Assembly: GCA_019313765.1 (NCBI GenBank)
Contig: JAFDAP010000106.1
Span: 1-6,268 of the forward strand
DNA: 6,268 nucleotides
Direction: 5' to 3'
Origin: Deltaproteobacteria bacterium
GTDB taxonomy: Bacteria > Desulfobacterota > DSM-4660 > Desulfatiglandales > Desulfatiglandaceae
The notes under the pieces were generated by a model. It was not told the DNA's origin and made no database searches. It was given only the letters and a program-made list of their open reading frames with translations. This document shows, in pieces, positions 1-5,158 of the stretch; position 1 is the stretch's first letter, and each line of letters opens with the position of its first letter. The translations under genes and the position numbers were made by a program.

Positions 1-252
1 ATCGCAGGCATTACTGCAGGTGGCGACGGCACCCCGACAGGTGACCCGTCAATGTCCGATCCCGTTCCAGATGTTGTCACCCTGAATGAACAGTTCCAGG
101 GGGGCATCGTGCCAGAGCAGGGACAGGTGAAGGACGAAGAAGAGGAAAAAGATAAAAAAGCCGCTGCTGAAGATAGAGATAAAGAGGAGAAAGCCGCTGC
201 TGAAGAGGAAGAAGAGGAGGAAAAGAAAAGGGGCAGGTTGATTTGCAGGTAA
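1..252 (+). CDS. 3' end of a charged-tail protein, possibly the TpsA exoprotein of the locus (partial)
   Basis: The frame is open from base 1 to a TAA at 250-252, giving 83 visible residues, so the gene starts left of the window. The ATG at 52 is internal: the frame upstream reads on without a stop in a similar Gly/Pro/Asp-rich style (ITAGGDGTPTGDPSMSDPVP). From about visible residue 44 the protein becomes a Lys/Glu/Asp/Ala tail, with two KAAAE units 11 residues apart and a run of seven Glu, and it ends RGRLICR with a Cys two residues from the end. No enzyme domain is visible. A gene just before a FecR gene and a TpsB transporter would commonly be the large secreted partner (TpsA, filamentous-haemagglutinin type), whose C-termini are often low-complexity. 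The diagnostic N-terminal TPS domain is outside the window, so this identity is inference from position. That the frame is a real coding end is much surer. Confidence 0.7.
   Translation: MAGITAGGDGTPTGDPSMSDPVPDVVTLNEQFQGGIVPEQGQVKDEEEEKDKKAAAEDRDKEEKAAAEEEEEEEKKRGRLICR
157..206 (+). repeat. 33-base direct repeat inside the charged tail
   Basis: The 17-mer aaagccgctgctgaaga occurs at 157-173 and again at 190-206. The offset is exactly 33 bases (11 codons), so the reading frame is kept and the KAAAE motif is encoded twice. It looks like slippage or unequal expansion of a purine-rich coding tail. The 11-residue spacing fits a hendecad helix or a single charged alpha-helix, but that structural reading is inference. 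Confidence 0.75.
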
Positions 253-310
253 GGTTTCAAACCAGGTAAATAGAAAAGTAAAAAGCCTGGCCCAGAGGGG
301 ATTTGCTTTG

Positions 311-497
311 TTGGAGTTTTATTGCCTTATTGAAATTCCAAATATCAAATCCCAAATATCAAACAAATTCCAATGACCAAAATTCGAAAATACAAACAAT
401 ATCTTGTCCTGGAAGGTTTTGGTCATTGAATATTGAAATTTGAGATTTACTTGGAATTTGGTGCTTAGAATTTGTATTTTTAGACACAAAACTCCAA
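311..497. repeat. AT-rich nested inverted-repeat element
   Basis: The outer arms ttggagtttt (311-320) and aaaactccaa (488-497) are perfect 10-base complements. The inner arms caatgaccaaaa (371-382) and ttttggtcattg (417-428) are perfect 12-base complements around a 34-base loop. Between outer and inner arms lie degenerate copies of 'aattccaaat' and 'ccaaatatcaaa' (338-349 and 352-363), partly matched by complements such as 'ttggaattt' on the right side. I see no open frame of substance, and no target-site duplication next to the outer arms. It resembles dispersed AT-rich 'caaattccaaat' intergenic repeats that I recall from environmental bacterial genomes; that resemblance is from memory and unverified. 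It could fold as RNA and act as a transcription barrier between the upstream gene and the fecR-tpsB pair. It fills most of the gene-free stretch 253-565. Confidence 0.65.
371..428. other. Inner 12-base-pair hairpin of the AT-rich element
   Basis: caatgaccaaaa (371-382) pairs perfectly with ttttggtcattg (417-428), leaving a 34-base loop. The next 8 bases outward pair at 5 of 8 positions. The stem is AT-rich and is not followed by a clean T-run, so it is not a textbook intrinsic terminator, although it could slow transcription leaving the upstream gene. Its symmetry means it would form on either strand. Confidence 0.5.
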
Positions 498-515
498 GGC
501 AGAACCATTATAACT

Positions 516-539
516 AACCACGCCCAGAGAGATGTGGTT
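516..539 (+). promoter_or_regulatory. Small hairpin in the leader just upstream of the FecR gene
   Basis: aaccac (516-521) and gtggtt (534-539) form a 6-base-pair stem with a 12-base loop, ending 26 bases before the fecR start codon. A TATAAC sequence at 509-514 could be a -10 box, but I find no well-spaced -35 partner: tagaca at 481-486 is 22 bases away. It could be an operator half-site pair or an mRNA leader stem, or chance. This is the only promoter-region candidate I can point to for the fecR-tpsB pair. Confidence 0.25.
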
Positions 540-565
540 TCCTAATTCGGAATAAAGAGTAGAGC

Positions 566-2677
566 ATGGATAACAGAAAAGTACTGATTGCGGCTATTGT
601 TTTCACCTGTCTGATGAATCTCTCCATTTCTGCCTGGGCCGGTCCCAAGCAGGTGGGTGAGGTGTTCTTTGCACGGGGCGTTGTAACTGCGGGACCCGAG
701 GGTGGCGAGGCGCGCTTTTTGGGCAAGGGAGCGCCCATTTTCGAGGGGGACGTACTGACCACGGGCGAGCGGAGCTTTGCCGTTCTCCACATGTCGGACC
801 GCGGCAAGATAACCCTCAGGCCGGATACAGTGTTTGCCATAGAGGGGTACTCCGAGGTCAGAAAAAAGGAAAGCGCCATCTTCCGCCTGTTCAAAGGCGG
901 CATCCGGGCCGTGTCGGGTTTTATATCCAAGCGCAACCAGAGAAGCGGGTACCGGCTCAAAACCCCGACTGCCGTCCTCGGGATTCGCGGCACCGAGTTC
1001 GACGCCCGTCTGTGCAAGGGCGACTGTGCGGTAGAGGCAAAAAGGATAGAACGACCCTTGAAAGAAAAACTCTCGCCGGTGATTGGCCGTGTCGTGCGTT
1101 TGAGGGGTCAGCTCACAGCACGCGCCCTGGACGGGACAGAACGACACCTTATAAAGGGTGGTCCTGTGTACCAGGGTGATACCCTTGAGACCGGATCCGG
1201 CGGTATGGCCGTGGTGGTGTTTCGGGACAACAGTCGTGTGACCCTCCTTGGTGAATCCGTGTTCAAGGTGGAACGCTACCAGTTTCGTAAGAAAAAAAGT
1301 GACAATGCCTTCTTTCGCCTCTTAAAAGGCGGTTTGCGTACCTTTACCGGCCTGATGACCCGGCGTGACAAAAAGGCATTCAAGTTAGGAACACCCACGG
1401 CCGTTGTTGGTATCCGGGGCACCGGGTTTGACGTCCTCATTAGTGAGGAAGACCGCGGGCCCGAGGCAGGCAAAGTCGCAGGCCGGGTCGTGCGTTTGAG
1501 AGGCAGCCTGACAGTGAGCACCCTGGACGGAACAGAGAGACCCCTTTTAAAGGGCAGCTCCGTATATGAGGGCGACACCATAGAGACAGGGCCAAAAAGC
1601 ATGGCCGTTCTTGTGTTCCGCGACAACAGCCGGGTGACCCTACAGGCAGAAACCAGTTTCAAGGTGGAGCGATACCAGTACCGTGCCAAAAAAACGGACA
1701 GCATCTTTTTCCGCATGTTCAAGGGCGGTCTTCGAGTATTTACGGGCATGGTTGTGCGGCGCAATGCACGTAATTTCAAGATCGGCACGCCCACGGCCGT
1801 GGTTGGCGTTCGCGGCACCGGGTTTGACCTGCTTTACAGGGGAAAGCCCGGGACCGAAGAACAGGCATTATTGCCCAATAGGGGCCTTTTGCGACGATTG
1901 TTAAATGCTTTTCCCCGCAAGGCCTTAGCTGCGGCCCCAAAAGGAATCGGCACGTTCGCATATAACTGGAAAGGGAGCAAACACCCGATTGAAGTGACTG
2001 ATAAGACAGGGAAGACTACGGTCCTTTCGCCGGGCATGGCCGTATTTGCGCCCATGAAAGGTAGTGCCTTTACCCTGCCCTCTGTCCCGCTTCCCATGCT
2101 CAAAAATCCCAACCCGAAGCCGGATCCAAAGACCATACCCGCGAATCCACAGAAGATGTTCGGGGCTAAGCAGGGCCAGTACGTGAGTGTGTGGGACGGC
2201 GTTATTGAGCTGGAACTTAAATCCGGGGCAAAATTAGAACTCAGTGAGGGCAAGACACTGTTCTGGCCCAAAGGGGCCGTAGAGCCCATCGAGCTGCCGG
2301 TGACCCCGATGTTCATGCACGCGGACCCCGACTGGCGCCCGGACCCGAAGAATATACCGGTCAATACCAAGGACCTGTTCGGGGCCGTGGATAAGAAGGG
2401 TTCACCGCCCGGCCTGTACGTCACCGTATATGACGGCCACGTAACAATGGAAAACGAGGGGGGCGCTGTCGAGCTCGGCAAGGGCGAGGCGGGTTTTTCG
2501 GCTAAGGCGGCCATAAAACCCATAAGACTGACGATTCAACCCTTATTTCAGGTCCGGGACTTTATCCCCTTCCCCAAGGGCTTTACTGAAAAGGATGCAC
2601 AGGGAATACTTAAATTGATTGTGGATGAATTAGGTGAACCGGGCAAGAAGAAGGAGTTTGAGTGCGAGATACGGTAA
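566..2677 (+). CDS. Exported protein with three FecR domains and a three-module C-terminal region
   Basis: The 703-residue product starts at ATG 566 behind a weak purine-rich site (aaagag, about 554-559). Residues 1-25 are a signal peptide (basic MDNRK, hydrophobic core, cleavage near AWA|GP), so the protein is exported. Three FecR cores (PF04773 type) follow at about residues 31-146, 174-290 and 306-422. Each runs G-x-V-x(3)-RG, an 'hxxGD-x-hxTG' turn, a 'VTL/ITL' strand, a basic 'FRhhKGGhR' stretch, and the hallmark TPTAVhGhRGTxFD. After an Arg/Leu/Ala-rich insertion (about 426-462) come three modules of roughly 65-75 residues (about 463-536, 537-614, 615-680), two containing YV(S/T)V(W/Y)DG and two separated by PDPKxIPxN linkers. 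I see no second membrane segment and no cytoplasmic anti-sigma domain, so it is not a classical FecR sigma regulator. Mature cysteines are C150, C154 and C700. The next gene, a TPS transporter, is 15 bases away, suggesting a surface or secretion-linked role. The domain call is sure; the function is unknown. Confidence 0.93.
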   Translation: MDNRKVLIAAIVFTCLMNLSISAWAGPKQVGEVFFARGVVTAGPEGGEARFLGKGAPIFEGDVLTTGERSFAVLHMSDRGKITLRPDTVFAIEGYSEVRKKESAIFRLFKGGIRAVSGFISKRNQRSGYRLKTPTAVLGIRGTEFDARLCKGDCAVEAKRIERPLKEKLSPVIGRVVRLRGQLTARALDGTERHLIKGGPVYQGDTLETGSGGMAVVVFRDNSRVTLLGESVFKVERYQFRKKKSDNAFFRLLKGGLRTFTGLMTRRDKKAFKLGTPTAVVGIRGTGFDVLISEEDRGPEAGKVAGRVVRLRGSLTVSTLDGTERPLLKGSSVYEGDTIETGPKSMAVLVFRDNSRVTLQAETSFKVERYQYRAKKTDSIFFRMFKGGLRVFTGMVVRRNARNFKIGTPTAVVGVRGTGFDLLYRGKPGTEEQALLPNRGLLRRLLNAFPRKALAAAPKGIGTFAYNWKGSKHPIEVTDKTGKTTVLSPGMAVFAPMKGSAFTLPSVPLPMLKNPNPKPDPKTIPANPQKMFGAKQGQYVSVWDGVIELELKSGAKLELSEGKTLFWPKGAVEPIELPVTPMFMHADPDWRPDPKNIPVNTKDLFGAVDKKGSPPGLYVTVYDGHVTMENEGGAVELGKGEAGFSAKAAIKPIRLTIQPLFQVRDFIPFPKGFTEKDAQGILKLIVDELGEPGKKKEFECEIR
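1085..1876 (+). repeat. Tandem 396-base coding duplication (FecR cores 2 and 3)
   Basis: The segment starting at 1085 and the one starting at 1481 are the same 132-codon unit in register. gtcgtgcgtttgag occurs at 1091-1104 and 1487-1500, and ggcaccgggtttgac at 1418-1432 and 1814-1828, both pairs offset by exactly 396 bases. Similarity fades after about 1831, where the protein enters the Arg/Leu/Ala-rich insertion. Core 1 (656-1003) is clearly related but more diverged, and its start is 143 codons before that of core 2. Cores 2 and 3 therefore look like the younger duplication. Confidence 0.85.
1952..2605 (+). repeat. Three related C-terminal modules in the FecR protein
   Basis: At protein level, residues about 463-536, 537-614 and 615-680 align. 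A strand pair comes first (FAYNWKG, YVSVWDG, YVTVYDG), then a 'G-x(2)-hxLxxGxxxF' turn (TVLSPGMAVF, LELSEGKTLF, VELGKGEAGF), then a Pro-rich arm. Modules 1 and 2 end alike, in PDPKTIPANPQKMFG and PDPKNIPVNTKDLFG. In single-copy exported FecR proteins a 'YVxVxDGxhxhxN-G' segment usually follows the RGTxF motif directly, so these may be three copies of the domain's closing part. That last step is inference. Confidence 0.6.
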
Positions 2678-2678
2678 A

Positions 2679-2695
2679 CGGAGAATAATAAATTG
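2679..2695 (+). promoter_or_regulatory. Ribosome binding site deciding the TTG start of tpsB
   Basis: cggag at 2679-2683 lies right after the fecR stop (2675-2677), 9 bases before TTG 2693. This spacing, plus the signal peptide encoded straight after, supports the unusual start codon. Ribosomes finishing fecR would be well placed to reinitiate here. Confidence 0.7.
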
Positions 2696-4261
2696 CAGAG
2701 ACTTAAAATACAAATTTTGACGATCCTGTTAGGGTGCCTGTTGTTTTCAAACCCCACGGTATTCGGGGCGGACGTGCCCCAGGTCAGGTTTACTGTGGAA
2801 AGGTTCGTTATAGAGGGCGAAAACCCCCTTTCCGAAAACAAGACACAGGGAGTACTCGCGCCGTTTACAGGTGAGCACGAGGGACTGTCCCGTATCGAGA
2901 AGGCATCAAAGGCATTGGAGCAGGCCCTGCATGACAAGGGCTACCAGTTCCACCGGGTGGTTGTTCCGCCACAGCGCACGGCTGACGGCGTGATCATGCT
3001 CCGGATACTTATCTTCCCGCTGGATAAGATCACGGTGAAGGGGAACAAGCACTTCTCGGATGAGAACATCCTTGCAAGTATTCCTTGCCTGCAGCCGGGT
3101 CAATCTCCCAATACCCTCAAGGTGGCCCGGTCCCTCTTAATGGCCAATGAGCATCCGGCCAAGCGTGTTGCAGTCTTCATCCGTGAGAGCCAGGAAACCG
3201 GCCACGTCAATGCAAGGGTGGAGGCGAGGGACATGAGGCCGTACCAAGTCTTCTCCTCATATGCCAACACGGGCGACAGGGCCACCGGCCATACCCGGCT
3301 TTCCTTAGGTTTTCAGCACAGCAACCTGTTCAACCGTGACCACATCATGACCCTGAGCTTTACTACCTCGCCCGGACACTGGAGCGATATTCAGCAATAT
3401 GGCGCCTTCTACCGGATACCTCTCTATGGCATCGGCGCCGGTATTTCCATGTTCTATTCGCATTCTAAAGCGGACCAGGGGACTGTGGCCGACTTTTTCG
3501 ATGTGAGCGGTAAAGGGGATTTTGCCGGAATCAGCTTTGACTACGCGCTCCGGCCCATTGGGGATTACAGCCACAAGGTGACCATTGGCCTGCAGGACCG
3601 TCTCTTTGAGAACGACACCAGCTTCAGCGGCCAACCCTTTGGCGTGGACGTGCGCAGCCGGCCCGTGTCCCTTCGTTACAACGGTGGCCTGGAAGAGGCC
3701 AAAGTCAGCGCTGGTCTTTACGTGGAATACGCCAAGAATATTGTCTGGGGCGGTGATAACGACAGCGATGCTTATGAGGCAACGCGCGCTGACGCGGACC
3801 CCCACTGGGACGCTTTCCGTTTTGGGGCCGATCTCGACTACACCCTGCCGAAAAACTGGCAACTACGCTCACGCTTTGCCGGGCAGGTGGCCAATGAACC
3901 CCTGATCTCGGGTGAGCAGTTCGGCTTAGGCGGGGCCCACTCAGTGCGCGGTTTTGATGAACGGGAGATCTCAGGGGACAACGGGTATCAATTCAATTTC
4001 GAGGTCTGGACCCCGCCCATCGTGCATAATGTGCGTCTTTTGGCTTTTTTTGATACTGGCCGGCGAAATCTGGATGATCCCCACCCCGGGCAGGTTGCAG
4101 GGGAATCCATTTCCAGCATTGGCATGGGACTGCGCTGGTACTGGAAAAGTTATCTCAGCATTTCCCTTGACGCGGCACATGTCTTAAACGGGATAAACGG
4201 GGATGATGTCACCAAAACGGGCGACGATAAGGTCCATTTCAATATTTTTGTAAGATTTTAA
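2693..4261 (+). CDS. ShlB/FhaC/HecB-family two-partner-secretion outer-membrane transporter (TpsB)
   Basis: The 522-residue Omp85-superfamily pore would move a TpsA-type exoprotein across the outer membrane. The start is TTG at 2693, with a good ribosome site (ggag, 2680-2683) 9 bases upstream. No ATG occurs until residue 102, and this start gives a clean signal peptide (residues 1-25/26, hydrophobic ILTILLGCLLF, cut near VFGA|DV). Two POTRA domains follow at about 31-107 (VERFVIEGENPL) and 108-182 (ITVKGNKHFSDENI). The barrel covers about 183-522 and opens with the family signature YANTGDRATGHTRLSLG, then NLFNRDH. The conserved loop-6 motif is VRGF (418-421), the barrel motif FFDTGR is at 452-457, and the protein ends in Phe (FVRF), as outer-membrane proteins do for BAM recognition. 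It lies in the same frame as fecR, 15 bases downstream, so the two are almost certainly cotranscribed. The mature N-terminus enters POTRA1 almost at once, leaving no room for the plug helix H1 known from FhaC. Confidence 0.95.
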   Translation: MQRLKIQILTILLGCLLFSNPTVFGADVPQVRFTVERFVIEGENPLSENKTQGVLAPFTGEHEGLSRIEKASKALEQALHDKGYQFHRVVVPPQRTADGVIMLRILIFPLDKITVKGNKHFSDENILASIPCLQPGQSPNTLKVARSLLMANEHPAKRVAVFIRESQETGHVNARVEARDMRPYQVFSSYANTGDRATGHTRLSLGFQHSNLFNRDHIMTLSFTTSPGHWSDIQQYGAFYRIPLYGIGAGISMFYSHSKADQGTVADFFDVSGKGDFAGISFDYALRPIGDYSHKVTIGLQDRLFENDTSFSGQPFGVDVRSRPVSLRYNGGLEEAKVSAGLYVEYAKNIVWGGDNDSDAYEATRADADPHWDAFRFGADLDYTLPKNWQLRSRFAGQVANEPLISGEQFGLGGAHSVRGFDEREISGDNGYQFNFEVWTPPIVHNVRLLAFFDTGRRNLDDPHPGQVAGESISSIGMGLRWYWKSYLSISLDAAHVLNGINGDDVTKTGDDKVHFNIFVRF

Positions 4262-4273
4262 AGACTGATATGG

Positions 4274-4310
4274 CCGCATAGCCGCAAAAAGGCGCAAAAT
4301 ACGCAAAAAA
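4274..4310. repeat. Short CGCAAAA-type tandem repeats downstream of tpsB
   Basis: ccgca at 4274-4278 is followed by cgcaaaaa (4283-4290), cgcaaaa (4293-4299) and cgcaaaaaa (4302-4310), roughly every 9-10 bases. The run starts 13 bases after the tpsB stop and ends in aaaaaatttt. There is no strong hairpin, so it is not a convincing terminator. It resembles degenerate 'cgcaaa' intergenic repeats I recall from related genomes (memory only). Confidence 0.45.
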
Positions 4311-4413
4311 TTTTCCTTTGCCTTTACCTTGTAGGTCCCTCCTCCCCGGTTTACATTCCCAATAATTATATGCTAAAGTTCTTTTAGTACTTCAGCCATT
4401 TGAAAAAGGCTCT

Positions 4414-4472
4414 GACAGGTTTACAGGATGAGTTTAGTTAATTTTAATCCTGAATATCCTGTTAATCCTGCC
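4414..4472. repeat. 'acaggat/atcctgt' intergenic inverted repeat
   Basis: The left arm gacaggtttacaggat (4414-4429) faces the right arm atcctgttaatcctgcc (4456-4472). acaggat (4423-4429) pairs perfectly with atcctgt (4456-4462), and cagg (4416-4419) with cctg (4467-4470), around a 26-base spacer that itself holds another 'aatcctg' (4446-4452). The pattern matches the 'ggatttacaggat ... atcctgttaatcctg' dispersed repeat that I recall from many environmental bacterial genomes (unverified). It ends 29 bases before pcm, so it lies in that gene's leader or promoter region. Confidence 0.6.
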
Positions 4473-4501
4473 TAAAAAGTCTGCCCCTAAAGAGAAATGC
4501 A

Positions 4502-5155
4502 ATGGCCCATGTCCCGGATTACCGCTTGGCCAGGGAAAGGATGGTCAAAACCCAGCTCGCCCCCCGCGGGATAAATGACCCTCGAGTATTAGAAGTGATG
4601 GGAAAAGTTCCCAGAGACCGTTTTATCGAGGAGGCCCTTTCCGGAGAGGCATACAACGACCATCCATTGCCCATTGGCCACAAACAGACCATATCTCAGC
4701 CCTATATCGTGGCCCTCATGACAGAAGCCCTTGAACTTACCGGTGAGGAAAAAGTCCTTGAAATTGGTACGGGCAGCGGCTATCAGACGGCAATCCTGGC
4801 CGATCTTTCCAGAAAGGTCTTTACCGTTGAAAGGGTCAGGGATTTGATGGTCCAGGCGCGAAATATCTTGGCTGACCTGGGTTATAATAACGTCATGTTT
4901 AAGGCCTTTGACGGTACCTTTGGATGGCAGGAATATGAACCTTACGATGCAATTATGGTCACGGCAGGGGCACCTAAGATTCCTCAGCCCCTTCTTGACC
5001 AATTAGCAGACGGTGGACGTCTAATCATCCCTGTGGGAGACAGGTTCAGCCAGGAACTGATAAAGGTGACCAAAAAAAAGGGGGACATCATCCAGAAAAA
5101 CTTCGGGGGTTGCCGGTTTGTGGATTTAGTGGGGGTTCATGGGTGGAAAGACTGA
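4502..5155 (+). CDS. pcm: Protein-L-isoaspartate O-methyltransferase
   Basis: This cytoplasmic repair enzyme methylates the side-chain carboxyl of L-isoaspartyl residues in aged proteins, using S-adenosylmethionine, so that the normal peptide bond can re-form. The 217-residue length is close to the usual size of bacterial Pcm (about 208 in E. coli). Motifs in order are RERMVKTQL (11-19), VPRDRFI (36-42), the substrate-site segment TISQPYIVA (63-71), SAM motif I VLEIGTGSGYQTA (85-97), V-F-T-V-E-R (106-111, the acidic end of the second SAM strand), FDGTFGW (136-142), YDAIMVTAGAP (148-158) and GGRLIIPVG (171-179). The closing FVDLVGVHGW (206-215) is also typical. ATG 4502 is chosen because it gives the standard family N-terminus; the ribosome site is weak (aaagag, 4489-4494). 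A 240-base repeat-rich gap separates it from tpsB, and it converges on the DUF362 gene with 3 bases between stops. Nothing is missing, and it looks functional. Confidence 0.96.
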   Translation: MAHVPDYRLARERMVKTQLAPRGINDPRVLEVMGKVPRDRFIEEALSGEAYNDHPLPIGHKQTISQPYIVALMTEALELTGEEKVLEIGTGSGYQTAILADLSRKVFTVERVRDLMVQARNILADLGYNNVMFKAFDGTFGWQEYEPYDAIMVTAGAPKIPQPLLDQLADGGRLIIPVGDRFSQELIKVTKKKGDIIQKNFGGCRFVDLVGVHGWKD

Positions 5156-5158
5156 GTT

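Noticed and set aside
52..252. A separate 66-residue gene starting at ATG 52
   Set aside because: The frame is open to base 1 with compatible composition upstream and I see no clear ribosome site before ATG 52, so it is the tail of a longer gene.
253..292. Terminator for the upstream gene (ccagg 262-266 with cctgg 286-290)
   Set aside because: The stem has only 5 base pairs with a 19-base loop and no following T-run.
338..363. CRISPR-like repeats in the AT-rich spacer
   Set aside because: There are only two 12-base copies with a 2-base gap, no regular spacers and no cas genes.
542..1147. Minus-strand open frames of 167 and 201 codons over the start of the FecR gene (514-1017 and 542-1147)
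   Set aside because: They are antisense to a well-supported coding region and show no domain or signal; their products are rich in Arg/Pro/Ser from reversed codons.
1276..2523. Long minus-strand open frames under the FecR gene (1276-1818, 1834-2523)
   Set aside because: They are reverse shadows of the repeat-coding region; the repeated word TTAVGVP is simply the antisense reading of the repeated FecR motif.
566..2677. FecR protein as an anti-sigma signal transducer
   Set aside because: There is a signal peptide at the N-terminus, no cytoplasmic anti-sigma region, no internal membrane segment, and no sigma-factor or TonB-receptor gene nearby.
3305..3862. A 185-codon minus-strand frame inside tpsB
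   Set aside because: It is antisense to conserved barrel-coding sequence and has no recognisable features.
4350..4374. Promoter for pcm (TTTACA 4350-4355 with TATGCT 4369-4374)
   Set aside because: The boxes are only 13 bases apart and the second matches the -10 consensus at 4 of 6 positions; too weak to annotate.
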